NCBI GenBank assembly: GCA_948144175.1
Contig: CANXME010002549.1
Coordinates: 372,001-436,000, forward strand
DNA length: 64,000 nt
Source of the DNA: Closterium sp. NIES-65
Taxonomy: Eukaryota > Streptophyta > Zygnematophyceae > Desmidiales > Closteriaceae
Reading direction: 5' to 3'
Shown here: positions 62,330 to 64,000 of the stretch, piece after piece
Layout: each line of letters begins with the position of its first letter
Numbering within the stretch: the stretch's first letter is position 1
Notes under the pieces: generated by a model
Databases searched by the model: none
Told to the model about the DNA's origin: nothing
What the model saw: only the letters and a program-made list of their open reading frames with translations
Made by a program: the position numbers and the translations under genes

Positions 62330-63035
62330 CTGTCCCTCAGACGCGGCCCCGCCACCTCTCCTGATCGCGGCCCCGCCGCCTGTTTGACGCGGCTCCGCCG
62401 CCTCCCCTGACGCGGCCTCGCCGCCTCCCCTGACGCGGCTCCGCCGCCTCTCCTGACGCGGCCCCGCCGCCTGTCTGACGCGGCCCCGCCGCCTCCCCTG
62501 ACGCGGCCCTGCCGCCTCCCCTGACGCGGCTCCCCCGCCTCCCCTGACGCGGCACCGCCGCCTCCCCTGACGCGGCTCCCCCGCCTCCCCTGACGCGGCC
62601 CTGCCGCCTCCCCTGACGCGGCCCTGCCGCCTCTCCTGCCGGCCCGCCACTGCACCTGCCGGCCTGCCGCTGCACCTGCCGGCCCGCCACTGCACCCTAC
62701 GGCCCGCCGCTGCACCTGCCGGCCCGCCACTGCACCTGCCGGCCTCGCCGCTGCACCTGCCGGCCTTGCTGCTGCACCTGCCGGCCCGCCGCTGCACCCT
62801 ACGGCCCGCCACTGCACCCTACGGCCCGTCGCTGCACCTGCCGGCCCGCCACTGCACCTGCCGGCCCGCCTCTGCACCTGCCGGCCCGCCACTGCACCGG
62901 TCAACCCGCCGCTGCACCTGACGGCCCCGCCCCTGCATCTCCTGGCCGAGCCGCCTCAGCAGCCGAACCGCCCGTGAGCCGAGCCGCCCGACGCCGAGCC
63001 GCCCGGGACCCGAGCCGCCCTGCCGCCGAGCTGCC
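62330..63035 (+). repeat. GC-rich repetitive leader of element L
   Basis: Two successive repeat types: about 24-bp units of GCCGCCTCCCCTGACGCGGC (62380-62630), then about 22-bp units of GCACCTGCCGGCCCGCCACT (62640-62930). No gene is supported here. Confidence 0.8.
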
Positions 63036-63053
63036 CGGGAGCTGAGCCGTCTC

Positions 63054-64000
63054 ATGCTTCCCTACCTCTTTCCTGACCTCTCTGCCTTTCCCACTGTCGC
63101 TGACCTCATTACGCACCTCCGCACTAGTGACACTCGCTACCGCGCCGCCCTTCCTGCTGAGTTCTGCGCTAAGAACCCCCCCCCCATGTACATCGCTCTC
63201 TACTACGTAGTCGCGCGCCTCCCTGACTCCCTTCGAGTCGTCAGGGACCACTTTCTCGCAGTCTGTCCCACCACCCTCTCCGTCGACCTCCTCGAGAAGG
63301 CCCTCCTCGCAGCGGAGAAGAGCATCGTCGCTGTAGGTGCTTCTCGTGGTGACCCTCGCACCCCCATCTTTGAGGGGTGCTCTCCTTCCCCCTTGCTGCC
63401 CTCTGTTGCCTCTGCTGCTGCTGCCGACCTGCTTGGTCTAGAGTCGGTCGGCGCGGCGTCTGCCCGTAGTGGGAGACGTCGCTCCAGCAAGGGCAAGGGG
63501 GGCAAGGGCGCGGGTGGAGCTAGAGGGGGCGGTGGCGGTGGCGGCGGTGGCAGCGGAGGGAGTGGGGGTGGCGGCGGGACTAGTGGCGGGGGTGGTGGTG
63601 GTGGTGGCAGCAGCGGCGGAGACGGTGGTGGTGGTGCCAGCGGTGGTGGTGGAGGCAGCGGCGGAGGTGGAGGCGGCGGAGGTGGAGGCGGTGGAGGCGG
63701 CAGCGGAGGAGGCAGTGGTGGTGGAGGGGGTGGATCTGGTCGGGGTGGTACCCAGCAGCGTAGCGGCGGTGGTGGTGGCCAGCGCTCGCAGCGGCAGCAG
63801 CAGCAGCGCTCTCGGGACATCCCTTCGCCTCAGCAGCTTCGTGAGTGGTACGCTGGGCGTCAGAGGGGTGGGGGTACTGGTCCCTGCACCTACGTTCTTC
63901 GTTCCGGCGACCGCGCGGGTGAGCAGTGTGGGGGTGCCCACGCGACCCAGCGCTGCTTTGGCCGCCTGACGGACGCCTGGCGTCAGCAGTTCCCTGGGGC
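63054..64000 (+). CDS. copia Gag of element L, N-terminally truncated, runs off the window
   Basis: An uninterrupted frame from ATG 63054 (MLPYLFPDLSAFPTVADL) to the window end, 315 codons seen. It matches the element E Gag from about its codon 115 onward, so the first part of Gag is missing. The codons just before the ATG read ELSRL, as in E (ALSRL), so the leader is fused to gag in mid-gene at about 63036. A Gly-rich tract (63520-63760) is followed by RDIPSPQQLREWYAG and the atypical zinc knuckle CTYVLRSGDRAGEQC-x3-H-x4-CF (63889-63960). Unlike E, this part has no stop or frameshift. Confidence 0.8.
   Translation, partial: MLPYLFPDLSAFPTVADLITHLRTSDTRYRAALPAEFCAKNPPPMYIALYYVVARLPDSLRVVRDHFLAVCPTTLSVDLLEKALLAAEKSIVAVGASRGDPRTPIFEGCSPSPLLPSVASAAAADLLGLESVGAASARSGRRRSSKGKGGKGAGGARGGGGGGGGGSGGSGGGGGTSGGGGGGGGSSGGDGGGGASGGGGGSGGGGGGGGGGGGGGSGGGSGGGGGGSGRGGTQQRSGGGGGQRSQRQQQQRSRDIPSPQQLREWYAGRQRGGGTGPCTYVLRSGDRAGEQCGGAHATQRCFGRLTDAWRQQFPG

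Larger units (their letters stand above)
62085..64000 (+). mobile_element. 5' part of a Ty1/copia element (L), continuing beyond the window
   Basis: The 5' LTR (62085-62213) is followed by primer site TGGTATAGAGC at 62214 and a leader whose first 100 bp match element H. It interrupts element F; the five bases before it (TCAAG) would be one copy of the target duplication. The rest, including the 3' LTR, is outside the window. Confidence 0.9.

Noticed and set aside
1-64000. tRNA and rRNA genes
   Set aside because: No cloverleaf or rRNA-like sequence was recognised by eye; the tRNA-like matches are 12-base primer-binding sites. A tRNAscan run would settle it.

Overview
This window is almost entirely transposable-element DNA from a GC-rich, intron-bearing nuclear genome. 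The bulk is short-LTR Ty1/copia retroelements, with a Ty3/gypsy relic, pogo/Tigger-type DNA elements with TA target duplications, two small PIF/Harbinger-like MITEs and one host gene that can still be spliced in frame on paper. Spliceosomal introns, a long predicted organelle-targeting N-terminus on a glutathione S-transferase and plant-style copia priming sites (TGGTATCAGAGC type) suggest a green alga or early-diverging streptophyte, perhaps a Closterium-like zygnematophyte. The lineage is inference; no rRNA, tRNA or organelle sequence is present to test it.

Layout. 1-218 is the 3' end of a copia element. 219-6553 is the 5' end of a minus-strand Ty3/gypsy element (LTR, primer site, gag), broken by the copia element at 94-218, by element I (1045-3748), by non-autonomous element N1 (4065-5595) and by a solo LTR (5633-5762). 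6554-7170 and 14982-17975 are probably host sequence split by copia element G (7171-14976). The right part carries a hypothetical Pro/Ala-rich ORF and seven successive local duplications. 17978-37788 is a nested stack: a short non-autonomous pogo-type element received an autonomous relative (18377-30218) and a Harbinger-like MITE (30231-37663). The autonomous copy was hit by N2 (20902-22699) and copia H (23114-30123), and the MITE by copia J (30371-37641). 38337-44353 is an intact copia element (K) with indistinguishable LTRs, inserted in the last codons of a five-exon glutathione S-transferase gene (44338-48546, minus strand). A MITE containing a solo LTR follows (49051-49674). N3 (49823 onward) is split by copia E (49965-57300). 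The window closes with a fragment of another LTR element (58183-58945), copia fragment F (to 62084) and the 5' part of copia L (62085 to the end).

Nearly every insertion can be reversed on paper: removing the element and one copy of its target duplication restores the interrupted reading frame or terminal repeat beneath it. The most unusual signal is in host sequence. In the glutathione S-transferase gene all four introns contain extra copies of an adjoining exon edge together with its splice site, culminating in a minisatellite of about 27 units of 35 bp that each repeat the end of exon 3 plus its donor. The 15.5-18.0 kb segment shows the same kind of side-by-side duplication seven times. 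Tandem duplication across splice junctions may therefore be a general feature of genes in this genome.
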